DNA of 64,000 bases from Serratia entomophila (GTDB taxonomy: Bacteria > Pseudomonadota > Gammaproteobacteria > Enterobacterales > Enterobacteriaceae): NCBI RefSeq assembly GCF_021462285.1, contig NZ_CP082787.1, positions 3,472,001-3,536,000 of the forward strand. Reading direction: 5' to 3'. Shown in pieces: positions 1-8,743 of this stretch; within the stretch, counting starts at the first letter, position 1, and every line of letters begins with the position of its first letter. Below the pieces are notes generated by a model, which ran no database searches, had not been told where the DNA came from, and was given only the letters and a program-made list of their open reading frames with translations. The translations under genes were made by a program, and so were the position numbers.

Positions 1-396
1 CTTCACTTCCACCGGCTTCACTTCCGCCGGCTTGGTTTCGACCGGTTTAGGCTTCGGCTGCGGCACCGGCTGCGGCCGCGTAACCGCCGGCGGCACCACC
101 ACAGGGGCGGGCTGCTGCGCGTTCTGGCGAACCGCCTGTTGAGCCGCTGCTTCGTTGGCCGCCTGCTGCTCAACCAGCGCGCCCGCGCCTTCCGGCGGAT
201 GCGCCGGCAACGGCTGGTTTACCGGCGGCAGCACGTCATTTTCCTCTACGTCGCCCGGTTTCGGCACCAATGGTATGGCCGCGAATTCATCCTCGTAGTG
301 CTTCTTTTTGCCGTCCAGCAGCCCTGGCAGGATGATTACCCCCAGCGCCACCAGAATAACGGTTCCAACCAGTCGGTTCTGAAATTTACTTGCCAC
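1..396 (-). CDS. dedD: DedD cell-division SPOR protein, 5' part only
   Basis: DedD is an inner-membrane septal-ring protein whose C-terminal SPOR domain binds denuded peptidoglycan at the division site. Only the first 132 codons are here, because the gene runs off the left edge. The start is a GTG one base after the folC stop (TGAGTG), so the two genes are probably translationally coupled. The visible part has a short cytoplasmic N-terminus, one membrane segment at about residues 8-25 (VGTVILVALGVIILPGLL), then a Lys-rich stretch and a long Pro/Ala/Gln/Glu linker with repeated KP, VE and VK units. That is the family layout; the SPOR domain lies outside the window. The position after folC matches E. 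coli. Confidence 0.9.
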   Translation of the reverse strand, partial: MASKFQNRLVGTVILVALGVIILPGLLDGKKKHYEDEFAAIPLVPKPGDVEENDVLPPVNQPLPAHPPEGAGALVEQQAANEAAAQQAVRQNAQQPAPVVVPPAVTRPQPVPQPKPKPVETKPAEVKPVEVK

Positions 397-1662
397 TCAT
401 ACTCCCCGCATCTCGTCTAACGCCGCCATCACCTGCGCAACGGTGTGGAACGATCCACAGACGATCACAATATCCTGTTTATCAGCATCCTGCATAGCCT
501 GCCGCCAGGCAGTTTCGACATCGGCAAAGCGCCGCGGTTCCGTTAAATGTTGCGCCAGCTGCTCAGCGCTGGCGCCGCGCGGCCCGTCAAGCGGCGCGCA
601 GTACCATTCATCCACCTGCTCGCTCAGGCAAGCCAGCGTGCCGGCGATGTCTTTGTCCGACAGCATGCCCACCACCGCACGCACCTTGCCGCCGTTGCGC
701 GGCAGCTTCGCCAGGCGCCCGGCCAGATAGCCGGCGGCGTGCGGGTTATGCGCCACGTCGAGGATCAGCATCGGCTCTTGCCGCACCACCTGGAAACGGC
801 CGGGCAACGTCGCCTGCTGCAGCCCAACGAAGATCGCCCGCTCATCGATTTCCAGCGGGGAATAGTTCAGCGCCGCCAGTGCAGTCGCGGCATTGGCCAG
901 CGGCACGTTCGGCGTCGGCAGATCGGTCAGCAGCGTATCGCCGCCCTGCCACTGCCAGCGGTCGCCCTGCTCGCTGAAGCGCCAGGCTTCGTCACGGCGG
1001 TACAACGGCGCACCCAGCGTCTCCGCGACCTGGCGGATGCTCGCCGGCATATCCGGTTCGCCCACCACCGCCGGTTTGTCGTTACGGAAGATACCGGCCT
1101 TTTCCCGGCCGATGCTTTCGCGATCGTTGCCCAGCCAGTCGGTGTGATCCAGCGCGATGCTGGTGATCACCGCCACGCTCGGATTGACGATATTGGTGGC
1201 GTCCAGCCGCCCGCCAAGGCCCACTTCCAGGATAACCACGTCCAACCGCGCCTGCTTGAACAGCTGCAGCGCCGACAGGGTGCCGAATTCAAAGTAGGTC
1301 AGCGAGGTGTCGCCGCGCCCGGCTTCGATGGCGGCGAAGGAGCGGCTATGTTCCGCCTCGCTCAGCTCTTCGCCCTGAATGCGCACCCGCTCGGTGTAGC
1401 GCACCAGATGCGGTGAGCTGTAAACGCCGACGCGCAGGCCGGCGGCCAGCAAAATGGCTTCGAGGGTGCGGCAGGTGGTGCCCTTGCCGTTGGTGCCGGC
1501 AACGGTAAACACCGTCGGTGCTGGGGTCAGCAAATCAAGGTGCGCCGCAACGCGCTGCACGCGTTCCAGGCCGAGTTCGATCGCCTGGCTGTGCAGACGT
1601 TCCAGATAGTAAAGCCACGCGCTCAAAGGTGACGTGGCTTGGGGAATTTGGTGGTTTTGCAT
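397..1662 (-). CDS. folC: Bifunctional dihydrofolate/folylpolyglutamate synthase
   Basis: FolC adds L-glutamate to dihydropteroate to make dihydrofolate, then extends the polyglutamate tail of folates, using ATP in the cytoplasm. From the chosen ATG the protein is 421 residues, the family's usual length. The ATP-binding P-loop GTNGKGTT is at residues 56-63, SSPHLVRYTERVR follows, and the Mur-ligase-like C-terminal domain contains DVAHNPHAA and CGSFHTVAQV. The frame stays open upstream to an ATG at 1689 (nine more residues, MNPSSAMGL). I prefer 1662 because the residues after it align with the E. coli N-terminus. Downstream dedD starts immediately; upstream, accD is separated by an interspersed repeat. 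Confidence 0.95.
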   Translation of the reverse strand: MQNHQIPQATSPLSAWLYYLERLHSQAIELGLERVQRVAAHLDLLTPAPTVFTVAGTNGKGTTCRTLEAILLAAGLRVGVYSSPHLVRYTERVRIQGEELSEAEHSRSFAAIEAGRGDTSLTYFEFGTLSALQLFKQARLDVVILEVGLGGRLDATNIVNPSVAVITSIALDHTDWLGNDRESIGREKAGIFRNDKPAVVGEPDMPASIRQVAETLGAPLYRRDEAWRFSEQGDRWQWQGGDTLLTDLPTPNVPLANAATALAALNYSPLEIDERAIFVGLQQATLPGRFQVVRQEPMLILDVAHNPHAAGYLAGRLAKLPRNGGKVRAVVGMLSDKDIAGTLACLSEQVDEWYCAPLDGPRGASAEQLAQHLTEPRRFADVETAWRQAMQDADKQDIVIVCGSFHTVAQVMAALDEMRGV

Positions 1663-1738
1663 GAGTCCCATCGCTGAACTTGGGTTCATTAATCCATCAG
1701 GGCACCACCCTCACCGCGGTAAAGGCGATGCTCTCCAT

Positions 1739-1799
1739 TATACCCGTCATACTTGAAGTTGCCTCCGCGTTGGCTGCAACTCCAATTATTTAGGGCATA
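1739..1799. repeat. Imperfect palindromic interspersed repeat (MITE-like)
   Basis: A 61-base element lies in the folC-accD gap. Its left end reads TATACCCGTCATACTTGAAG and its right end, read on the other strand, TATGCCCTAAATAATTGGAG, so the ends are imperfect inverted copies meeting in GTTGC arms. From memory this sequence type recurs many times in intergenic regions of Serratia and Yersinia genomes. It has no coding capacity and only one copy is visible here. Confidence 0.7.
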
Positions 1800-1835
1800 T
1801 CCCAACCGCCATTTAGCCACAAAATGACAATTGAG

Positions 1836-1863
1836 CCCCGCACCGGCCTGCGCCCGTGCGGGG
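1836..1863 (-). terminator. Hairpin after accD
   Basis: CCCCGCAC and GTGCGGGG form an eight-pair GC-rich stem just downstream of the accD stop. The loop is 12 bases and there is no proper U-tract, so this is either a weak terminator or an mRNA-stabilising hairpin. Confidence 0.45.
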
Positions 1864-1878
1864 TCTTCAGCCTGCGCC

Positions 1879-2787
1879 TCAGGCGTCGGCCTGATTTTCC
1901 TGGGCGATAACCGGCGCTTCCTCATCAAAGTGCGGCTGCGGCTGGTTAGTCAGCTTGGAAAGGATGCTGGCCAGGGTGCGGCGCATTTCCGGGCGGCGCA
2001 CGATCATGTCGATCGCGCCTTTTTCGATCAGGAATTCGCTGCGCTGGAAGCCCGGCGGCAGTTTTTCACGCACCGTCTGCTCGATAACGCGCGGGCCGGC
2101 AAAGCCGATCAGCGCCTTAGGCTCGGCGATGTTGATGTCGCCCAGCATCGCCAGACTGGCGGAAACGCCGCCCATGGTCGGGTCGGTCAGCACGGAGATG
2201 TACGGCAGGCCGCGCTCCTGCATCTTGGCCAACGCCGCGCTGGTTTTCGCCATTTGCATCAGCGACATCAGCGCCTCCTGCATGCGCGCGCCGCCGCTGG
2301 CGGAGAAGCAGACCAACGGGCAGTTGTCTTCCAGCGCCTGCTCGACCGCACGCACGAAGCGCGCGCCAACCACCGACGACATGGAGCCGCCGATAAAGGC
2401 GAATTCGAACGCGGCGGCCACGACAGGCATGCCGTACAGCGTGCCTTTCATCACCACCAGCGCGTCTTTCTCGCCGGTCGCTTTTTGGGCGGCGACCAGG
2501 CGATCTTTATACTTTTTGGAATCCTTGAACTTCAGAACGTCTTTCGGCTCCAGTTCGCTGCCCAGCTCCACTTCGCTGCCTTCGTCCAGCAGGGTATGCA
2601 AACGCATACGCGCAGACATGCGCATGTGGTGGTCGCATTTAGGACACACTTCCAGATTACGCTCCAGCTCGGCGCGATAGAGAACCTGGCCGCAGCTGTC
2701 GCATTTGGTCCAGACCCCTTCAGGAATGCTCGCCTTACGGGTTTGTGTAATATTGCTCTTGTTAAGAATTCGTTCAATCCAGCTCAT
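1879..2787 (-). CDS. accD: Acetyl-CoA carboxylase carboxyltransferase subunit beta
   Basis: AccD pairs with AccA to move the carboxyl group from biotinylated AccB to acetyl-CoA, giving malonyl-CoA, the committed step of fatty-acid synthesis. The product is 302 residues. The N-terminal zinc ribbon is clear, with Cys29, Cys32, Cys48 and Cys51 (CDSC and CPKC). The crotonase-like core follows, with [19 protein letters not shown] and [10 protein letters not shown]. The ATG at 2787 is preceded by AGAAAGG at good spacing and matches the family start MSWIERIL. An upstream in-frame ATG at 2865 would add 26 unconserved residues and is rejected. Confidence 0.96.
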   Translation of the reverse strand: MSWIERILNKSNITQTRKASIPEGVWTKCDSCGQVLYRAELERNLEVCPKCDHHMRMSARMRLHTLLDEGSEVELGSELEPKDVLKFKDSKKYKDRLVAAQKATGEKDALVVMKGTLYGMPVVAAAFEFAFIGGSMSSVVGARFVRAVEQALEDNCPLVCFSASGGARMQEALMSLMQMAKTSAALAKMQERGLPYISVLTDPTMGGVSASLAMLGDINIAEPKALIGFAGPRVIEQTVREKLPPGFQRSEFLIEKGAIDMIVRRPEMRRTLASILSKLTNQPQPHFDEEAPVIAQENQADA

Positions 2788-2866
2788 CGATGACCTTTCT
2801 GTTTGAACCTGGCAGACGCCAGTCTGCTGTTCATGCTTTAACAATCCCCCCGTAAACAAACCCAAT

Positions 2867-2912
2867 GAAAAAGTGCCCGAGCAAAGCGCGGCAGGCGCGC
2901 GACCGAGGCACT
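2867..2912 (-). terminator. Rho-independent terminator after dedA
   Basis: On the minus strand AGTGCC and GGCACT close a GC-rich stem-loop containing inner CGCGCG/CGCG arms, followed by a run of five T. It lies between the dedA stop and the accD start, and should separate accD from the truA-dedA transcript. Confidence 0.6.
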
Positions 2913-3020
2913 GGCTTCAGGGTTGTTCGCAGGAACAGACCATAAATGTCGCTCATTAAACCATATCGGCCCGACACTGTGGATAAAAAACTGGTCGAAC
3001 CGATAGGTTAGGCGATGTTT

Positions 3021-3683
3021 TTACTGTTTTTGCTGGCGGGCAGCCGCGCGCTTGTGGCGCCAAATTTCAATGATGCCCGGCAGAATCGAAACAATGATGA
3101 TAGCAACGATCAACAGTTTCAGGTTTTCCTGCACAATCGGCAGATCGCCGAACAGGTAGCCAGCATAAGTGAACAGCAGCACCCAAACCAGTGCGCCAAT
3201 CACGTTATAGGCGGCGAAATGGCGATAGGACATGTGCCCCATACCGGCGACGAATGGCGCAAAGGTACGCACGATCGGCACGAATCGCGCCAGAATAATC
3301 GTTTTTCCACCGTGCTTCTCGTAAAACTGATGCGTCTTGTCGAGGTAGCTGCGGCGGAAAATTTTGGAGTTCGGGTTGCTGAACAATTTCTCGCCGAACA
3401 GCCGGCCGATGGTGTAGTTGACCGCATCGCCGATAATCGCCGCCACCGCCATCAGCGCCACCATGGCGTGCACGTTCAGATCGTTGGTCGGCAGCGCCGC
3501 CAGCGCACCGGCGACAAACAGCAGCGAGTCCCCCGGCAGGAACGGCGTCACCACCAACCCGGTTTCGCAAAACAGGATCAGGAACAAAATAGCGTAGACC
3601 CACATGCCGTATTGTGCGACCAGCTCGGCCAGGTGCACATCAATATGCAGAATAAAATCAATAATAAACTTGATGATGTCCAT
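3021..3683 (-). CDS. dedA: DedA-family inner-membrane protein
   Basis: DedA proteins are polytopic inner-membrane proteins of the DedA/VTT superfamily, linked to lipid handling, proton-motive-force maintenance and drug tolerance; the founding E. coli DedA lies in this same neighbourhood. The product has 220 residues. Hallmarks visible are [20 protein letters not shown] near the N-terminus, GRLFGEKL, and the Arg-rich [19 protein letters not shown] segment that carries the conserved Arg. The basic tail [12 protein letters not shown] is cytoplasmic by the positive-inside rule. The ATG at 3683 follows GAGAGAACC. An upstream in-frame ATG at 3713 would add ten residues not found in the E. coli protein. 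Confidence 0.93.
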   Translation of the reverse strand: MDIIKFIIDFILHIDVHLAELVAQYGMWVYAILFLILFCETGLVVTPFLPGDSLLFVAGALAALPTNDLNVHAMVALMAVAAIIGDAVNYTIGRLFGEKLFSNPNSKIFRRSYLDKTHQFYEKHGGKTIILARFVPIVRTFAPFVAGMGHMSYRHFAAYNVIGALVWVLLFTYAGYLFGDLPIVQENLKLLIVAIIIVSILPGIIEIWRHKRAAARQQKQ

Positions 3684-3700
3684 AGGTTCTCTCTTTAATA

Positions 3701-3721
3701 CCGGGTGTCTCACTCACCCGG
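3701..3721 (-). terminator. Hairpin between truA and dedA
   Basis: CCGGGTG and CACCCGG make a perfect seven-pair stem with a seven-base loop, followed on the minus strand by TATTAAAG. It could end part of the truA transcript or attenuate read-through into dedA. Confidence 0.5.
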
Positions 3722-3761
3722 CAGAAGCACAAGGGAACAACGCGTTCAGGCGCGCCGGCGT

Positions 3762-4583
3762 TCAATCGTCGGGTAAAAACAGCGGCCCCATCGGCGGCCG
3801 CGGAATGCCAAAGTGTTCGGGGTAATCGACGGACACCAGGTACAGCCCCTCGGCCCGCGCCGTCGCCGCCGCCAGATTGCGATCTTTCAGCGCCAGAAGT
3901 TCGGCCATCCAGTTTTCGCCCTGGTTGCCGCAGCCGATTTCCATCAGGCTGCCGACGATGTTGCGAACCATATGATGTACAAAGGCATTCGCCTTGATAT
4001 CTACCACAATATATTCACCGTGGCGCGTAACCTTAACGTGTTTTACGTTACGCCACGGCGTACGCGACTGGCATTGCACCGCGCGGAACGACGTGAAGTC
4101 GTTCTCGCCCAGCAACGCCTGCGCCGCCCGTTGCATCCGTTCGGCGTCCAGCGGGTGATAATAATGGGTCACCCCCTGCTGCAACACCGCCGGCCGGTAG
4201 CGATGGTTGTAGATAATATAGCGATAGCGGCGCGCGGTGGCGCTGAAACGCGCATGAAAATCATCGGCCACCGCGCTGACCCAGCGCACGGCGATATCCG
4301 GCGGCAGATGCGTGTTCACGCCCATGGTCCAGGCGGCATCCTTGCGGCGCGCCGTGGTTTCGAAATGCACCACCTGCCCGGTGGCGTGCACCCCGGCGTC
4401 GGTGCGCCCGGCGCACAGCACGTTGATCGGCGCATCCGCCACCTTGCTCAACGCCTGCTCCAGGCAGGCCTGCACGCTGGCCACTTCTTGCTGCCGCTGC
4501 CAGCCGTAATAACGGCTGCCGTCGTATTCGATACCCAGCGCGACCTTCAGGAGCGGCTGGGCGGGCAAAGCAACCTCGGACAT
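3762..4583 (-). CDS. truA: tRNA pseudouridine(38-40) synthase
   Basis: TruA converts uridines 38, 39 and 40 in the anticodon arm of many tRNAs to pseudouridine. The 273-residue product carries the signature [11 protein letters not shown] with the catalytic Asp at residue 62. It also has RRYRYIIYN and the C-terminal [16 protein letters not shown] motif of the family. Its ATG overlaps the usg stop by one base (TGATG), so it is translationally coupled to usg as in E. coli. The N-terminus is a few residues longer than the E. coli one, which is ordinary variation. Confidence 0.95.
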   Translation of the reverse strand: MSEVALPAQPLLKVALGIEYDGSRYYGWQRQQEVASVQACLEQALSKVADAPINVLCAGRTDAGVHATGQVVHFETTARRKDAAWTMGVNTHLPPDIAVRWVSAVADDFHARFSATARRYRYIIYNHRYRPAVLQQGVTHYYHPLDAERMQRAAQALLGENDFTSFRAVQCQSRTPWRNVKHVKVTRHGEYIVVDIKANAFVHHMVRNIVGSLMEIGCGNQGENWMAELLALKDRNLAAATARAEGLYLVSVDYPEHFGIPRPPMGPLFLPDD

Positions 4584-5593
4584 CAGTACATCTGCTCCTG
4601 CACCAGGCGCTCTGCGGTTTCAATGGCCATCAACGCGCCGCCGAAGCGCACGTTGTCCGCCACCGACCAGAACTGCAGCAGCTCAGGGATGCCGTAGTCG
4701 TTGCGCAGGCAGCCGACGCTCAGCGCATCGCTGCCGGAGGCCTCGGTCACCTGAGTCGGGTAATCGTCTTCCTCGCTCAGCTGAATGTCGGCGATCTGCT
4801 CCAGCTCACCGCGCGCTTCCTCCGCGGAAATCGGGCGCAGCGCTTCCAGATGCACCACCTGCGCATGGCCGTAAAATACCGGCGACTGAATGCAGCTCAC
4901 CGAAATCGGCAGCCCTTCGTCCTGCAGCACCTTGCGCACCTGATCGACGATCAGGCGTTCTTCCCGCACGCTACCCTGTTCGTCCGCCAGCAGCGGCAAC
5001 AGGTTAAACGCCAACTGCTTGCCGAACACGCCCGGCTCGGCCGGAATGCCGTTGAGCAAGCGCGCGCTCTGGCCGGCCAGATCGTCCACCGCTACCTTGC
5101 CGCGCGACGAAGCCGACATCAGCGTGGTGACGTGCAGCCGCGAGAGGCCCGCCTGTTCGGTCAAGGGTTTGATCGCCGTCAGCAGTTGGCTCACCATGCT
5201 GTCGGCGGTGGCGACGATATTGCGGTTGCGGTAATCCGCCAGCACCTGCGGGTTAACCCCCGGCACCACCAGCGGCACATCCGGCTCCATGGCGAACAGG
5301 CCGCTGGTGTCGATCACCAGGCAGCCCATATTGCCGGCTTCTTCCGCATAGCGGGCCGACGCTTCGGTACCGGCCACGAAGAACGCCAGCTGCGCCTGCG
5401 ACCAGTCGAACTCTTCGGCGTTTTGTACCAGGACCGATTTGCCGTTAAAGCGCAGAGTTGCGCCGGCGCTGCGTTCGCTGGCCAGAGGATAGAGCTCACC
5501 CACCGGGAACTGGCGTTCCTGCAACAATTCCAGCAACGCTTCACCTACCGCGCCAGTGGCGCCAAGCAGAGCGATATTCCAGCCGTCAGACAT
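4583..5593 (-). CDS. usg: Usg, aspartate-semialdehyde dehydrogenase-like protein
   Basis: Usg has the fold of aspartate-semialdehyde dehydrogenase, but no catalytic role is established. The 336-residue product begins [20 protein letters not shown], a Rossmann NAD(P)-binding turn. At the place where true dehydrogenases have the nucleophilic Asn-Cys it reads [12 protein letters not shown], so the active-site Cys appears to be missing and it is probably not an active dehydrogenase. The ATG at 5593 follows GGAGAAAA. Seventeen further in-frame residues upstream are not conserved. It lies between pdxB and truA, as in E. coli. Confidence 0.9.
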   Translation of the reverse strand: MSDGWNIALLGATGAVGEALLELLQERQFPVGELYPLASERSAGATLRFNGKSVLVQNAEEFDWSQAQLAFFVAGTEASARYAEEAGNMGCLVIDTSGLFAMEPDVPLVVPGVNPQVLADYRNRNIVATADSMVSQLLTAIKPLTEQAGLSRLHVTTLMSASSRGKVAVDDLAGQSARLLNGIPAEPGVFGKQLAFNLLPLLADEQGSVREERLIVDQVRKVLQDEGLPISVSCIQSPVFYGHAQVVHLEALRPISAEEARGELEQIADIQLSEEDDYPTQVTEASGSDALSVGCLRNDYGIPELLQFWSVADNVRFGGALMAIETAERLVQEQMY

Positions 5594-5660
5594 TGGGTTT
5601 TCTCCAGAGTATTTCATGTAAAAGCAGACGGGCAGTGCCGCCACCGCCCGAAAATTCTTT

Positions 5661-5678
5661 GCCGCTGACTATAGCGGC
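5661..5678 (-). terminator. Hairpin between pdxB and usg
   Basis: GCCGCT and AGCGGC form a six-pair stem with a six-base loop in the pdxB-usg gap. On the minus strand it is followed by AAAGAATTTTC, only a partial U-tract, so this is a weak terminator or attenuator. Confidence 0.35.
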
Positions 5679-5717
5679 GATTGCTTAAGGCAACCTTACG
5701 GTTGACGCGCTCGCCCT

Positions 5718-6839
5718 TTACTGCACGCCGAAGCCCAGCTTGAGCAGCAGATCGGCGCTGGCGCTGTCATCGCACTGAACGCGCAGCGAAGACCATTCGC
5801 GGCGTTCCTGATAATGCTTGCGCAGGCGGTCAAACTCACCCGCCTGCCCGGCGACTTTGCGCAGCGGCGCATCATCGCGGCGCACATCATACACCAAGTG
5901 CATCAATCGTTTTAATTTGCCTTCATCCAGCGGCCCGTTGAGCCGGATCTGGCTGAATTCGGGCACCGGCAGCAGCGAGGCCAGCGCGATGTGCTGCGGC
6001 TGCCCCAGGTGGCGGCTAAAGGCTTCGAACACCTGGGTGGTGCCGCGCGCCTTGCCCTCCAGCGTATAGCCGGCGATGTGCGCGGTGCCGATATCCACCC
6101 GCGCCAGCAGCGGCAGGGAAAGGTCGGGTTCCGGTTCCCAGACGTCCAGCACCGTGCTCAGCTTCTTGCCCTTTTCCAACGCCTGCAGCAGCGCCGCGTT
6201 GTCGACCACCGGGCCGCGGCAGGCGTTGATCAGAATACGGTTGTCCGGCAGCGCCGCCAGCAGTTCGGCGTCGGCCAGGTGCAGTGAGTTGTAAGGCCCC
6301 GACTTATTCAGCGGCGTATGGAAGGTCAGCACGTCGGCTTCCGCCACCAGCTTCTCCAGCGGCCAGAACTCACCGGCGTCGCCGCGTTCGGCACGTGGCG
6401 GATCGCACAACAGGGTGCGCACACCCAGCGCTTTCAAGCGCGCATCCAGCCGCGAGCCCACGTTGCCCACGCCGATGATGCCGACCGTTTTGTCGCGCAG
6501 CTGGAAACCGTCGCGCTCCGCCAGCAACATCAGGGCGGAGAACACGTACTCGACTACCGCAATGGCGTTGCAGCCCGGCGCGGCGGAAAAACCGATGCCC
6601 TGCTGCCGCAGCCAGGCGTCATCGACGTGGTCGGTGCCGGCGGTGGCGGTGCCGACAAAGCCGACGCCGGTGCCGGCCAACAGCTCCGCATTCACCTTGG
6701 TGACCGAACGCACCATCAGCGCGTCGGCATCCGCCAGCGCATCGCGCGGGATCGGGCGACCGGGCACCGCCCGCACCTCGCCCAGGCGGCTGAACAGCTC
6801 GGCCGCATAGGGCATATTTTCATCAACCAGAATTTTCAC
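5718..6839 (-). CDS. pdxB: Erythronate-4-phosphate dehydrogenase
   Basis: PdxB oxidises 4-phosphoerythronate in the DXP-dependent pyridoxal-phosphate pathway. The product is 373 residues. It shows the D-2-hydroxyacid dehydrogenase NAD fold ([13 protein letters not shown]) and the catalytic set: Arg in [11 protein letters not shown], Glu in [11 protein letters not shown] and His in [17 protein letters not shown]. The PdxB-specific C-terminal dimerisation domain contains [16 protein letters not shown]. The start is GTG at 6839 after a GGAGCAACAA ribosome-binding site, giving the conserved [11 protein letters not shown]. The ATG at 6875 would add twelve unconserved residues. Confidence 0.95.
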   Translation of the reverse strand: MKILVDENMPYAAELFSRLGEVRAVPGRPIPRDALADADALMVRSVTKVNAELLAGTGVGFVGTATAGTDHVDDAWLRQQGIGFSAAPGCNAIAVVEYVFSALMLLAERDGFQLRDKTVGIIGVGNVGSRLDARLKALGVRTLLCDPPRAERGDAGEFWPLEKLVAEADVLTFHTPLNKSGPYNSLHLADAELLAALPDNRILINACRGPVVDNAALLQALEKGKKLSTVLDVWEPEPDLSLPLLARVDIGTAHIAGYTLEGKARGTTQVFEAFSRHLGQPQHIALASLLPVPEFSQIRLNGPLDEGKLKRLMHLVYDVRRDDAPLRKVAGQAGEFDRLRKHYQERREWSSLRVQCDDSASADLLLKLGFGVQ

Positions 6840-6937
6840 TTGTTGCTCCGACGATTTACGGCTATTTGTTCCCAATCATTGGCGCGGCATCAAGGCGGCA
6901 ATATGAAGGGATATCTGCGAAATAGTGTGCCACTGAA

Positions 6938-7711
6938 TCAGGCACGGCGAAAGCGCTCCGGGGTGCTGCCGGCGATCTGCTGAAACATGACGATAAACGC
7001 CGAGGCGGAGCTGTAACCCACCTCCAACGCTACCTCCTGCACGGTTTTTCCCTGTTCCAGCAGCGAAACGGCGTGCAGGAAGCGCAGCCGCTGGCGCCAT
7101 TCGCTGAACGACATGCCCAGCTCCTGCCGGCAGCGGCGCGACAGCGTGCGTTCGGTGGTGTACACCCGGCTGGCCCAGACCGCGAGCGGGGTGTTGTCCG
7201 AAGGACAGTGCTCCAGCGCCTCCAGCACCGGCGCCAGGAACTTGTCCTCGGACGACGGCAGATAGGCCTGCTGAATGGGAGACTGCAGCAGTTGATCGAT
7301 CAGCACGCGGCACAGGCGCAGATCCTGTTTGCTTTGCGGGATATATTGTTTGCGCGCATAGAAATCTTCGGCGATGGCGCGGAAAATCGGCGTCACGCTA
7401 ACCAGGCAAGGATCGGCCGGCATGCCCGCGCACAGCGACGGCGCGATGTCCACCATGCGGCACTGCGCCAGCCGCTGGTTGTAGCAGGAGTGCTCGATGC
7501 CCGCCGGCGCCCACAGCACGAACTCCGGCGGCGCCAGAAACCGCTGGTCGCCGATGCGCAGCACCATCACTCCGGCCTTGACCCACATCAGCTGGCCCCA
7601 GCGGTGGCTGTGCGGCTGGAACTCGGTGCGGGCGTTAAACTCCTCGCAGCGGAACTGCACCGGGCGCGGCGCCGGGATCAGCGCCTCGGGGAAATGTCGG
7701 ATTTCTGGCAT
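6938..7711 (-). CDS. AraC/XylS-family regulator with cupin domain
   Basis: A 257-residue transcriptional regulator. The N-terminal half (about residues 25-90) is a cupin sensor with HSHRWGQLMWV. The C-terminal half (about 155-255) is the double helix-turn-helix of AraC proteins, with TTERTLSRRCRQELGMSF and VALEVGYSSASAFIVMFQQ as recognition regions. It diverges from the EamA exporter at 7820 across about 110 bases, the classic arrangement of a local regulator and its transporter. The layout recalls E. coli NimR/NimT-type pairs, but the partner here is a different transporter family. The ligand is unknown. Confidence 0.85.
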   Translation of the reverse strand: MPEIRHFPEALIPAPRPVQFRCEEFNARTEFQPHSHRWGQLMWVKAGVMVLRIGDQRFLAPPEFVLWAPAGIEHSCYNQRLAQCRMVDIAPSLCAGMPADPCLVSVTPIFRAIAEDFYARKQYIPQSKQDLRLCRVLIDQLLQSPIQQAYLPSSEDKFLAPVLEALEHCPSDNTPLAVWASRVYTTERTLSRRCRQELGMSFSEWRQRLRFLHAVSLLEQGKTVQEVALEVGYSSASAFIVMFQQIAGSTPERFRRA

Positions 7712-7815
7712 GGTTTCGCCCCGTTATTTGTCTTGTTTAGGGTAAATGTTGTCTGGATATCGCTATATATAATAAATCGGACAGGCGTAGACTAGCCAGC
7801 ATGTTACAGGCTATT

Positions 7816-7834
7816 GAGAATGATTATCATGAAT
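7816..7834 (+). promoter_or_regulatory. Candidate Fur box over the EamA start codon
   Basis: GAGAATGATTATCATGAAT matches the Fur consensus GATAATGATAATCATTATC at 14 of 19 positions, or 15 if A or T is allowed at the central base. The central ATGATTATCAT is intact. It overlaps the possible start codons at 7820 and 7829, where a bound repressor would block initiation. Binding is inferred from sequence only. Confidence 0.45.
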
Positions 7835-8743
7835 ATGTTATTTCCGTTGTTGGCGGTACTGATCTGGTCAGTCAACGCCGTCGTCAGTAAGCTCTCCGCC
7901 ACCGCCATCGATCCGGCGGCCATCTCCTTCTATCGCTGGCTACTGGCGCTTATCGCCCTGACGCCGTTCGTGTTGCCGGGCGTTCGCCGCAACTGGCCGC
8001 TGGTGCGCGCCAACTGGTGGAAGCTGATGGTGCTGGGGCTGCTGGGCATGGTGCTCTACCAGAGCCTGGCTTACTATGCGGCGCACAGCGTCAGCGCGCT
8101 GTTTATGGGCATCATCGTGTCGCTGATCCCGCTGCTGACCATTCTGATCAGCATCGTGCTGCTGCGCATCGCGCCGACCGTCGGCGTGGCCATCGGCAGC
8201 CTGTTGTCATTCGGCGGATTGATCTGGCTGGTGAGCGCCGGGCAGCCCGGCGAGCTGCTGCAGCACGGCATCGGCAAGGGGGAGCTGATGATGTTGGCCG
8301 CCACCGCCTCTTACGCGCTGTATGGCGTGCTGACCAAGCGCTGGGCCATCGCCCTGCCGAACTGGCAGTCGCTGTACGTGCAAATCTTGTTTGGCGTGGT
8401 GCTGTTGCTGCCTAATTTCCTGATGGCGAAAGACGTCGGGCTGAATGCGCAGAATATCCCGCTGGTGCTGTTCGCCGGCATTCCGGCCTCGATCATCGCG
8501 CCGTTCCTGTGGATCCTGGGCGTGATGCGTCTGGGCGCCAACACCGCCTCGATCTTTATGAACCTGGCGCCGGTATTCACCGCCGCCATTGCCGTGCTGT
8601 TCCTGCATGAGCAGCTGCACAGCTACCACCTGATCGGCGGCGGCGTCACCCTGCTCGGGGTGATCTTGTCCCAGCGCTTGCGCACGCCGCTGAGCCGCCG
8701 GGCAAAAATGCCGGTCGCCGACGTGGAGTCTTGCAAAGACTAG
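7820..8743 (+). CDS. EamA/DMT-family transporter
   Basis: A ten-helix drug/metabolite exporter of the EamA family, about 307 residues. Two EamA repeats are visible: the first begins LLAVLIWSVNAVVSKLSA and contains FYRWLLALIALTPFVLPG; the second starts near LMMLAATASYALYGVLTKRW and ends VTLLGVILSQRL. Starts at 7820, 7829 and 7835 are all possible in frame, and none has a strong ribosome-binding site. It diverges from an AraC regulator and carries a possible Fur box at its start. Its TAG stop overlaps the tctE stop head-on (CTAG). The substrate cannot be told from sequence. Confidence 0.85.
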   Translation: MIIMNMLFPLLAVLIWSVNAVVSKLSATAIDPAAISFYRWLLALIALTPFVLPGVRRNWPLVRANWWKLMVLGLLGMVLYQSLAYYAAHSVSALFMGIIVSLIPLLTILISIVLLRIAPTVGVAIGSLLSFGGLIWLVSAGQPGELLQHGIGKGELMMLAATASYALYGVLTKRWAIALPNWQSLYVQILFGVVLLLPNFLMAKDVGLNAQNIPLVLFAGIPASIIAPFLWILGVMRLGANTASIFMNLAPVFTAAIAVLFLHEQLHSYHLIGGGVTLLGVILSQRLRTPLSRRAKMPVADVESCKD

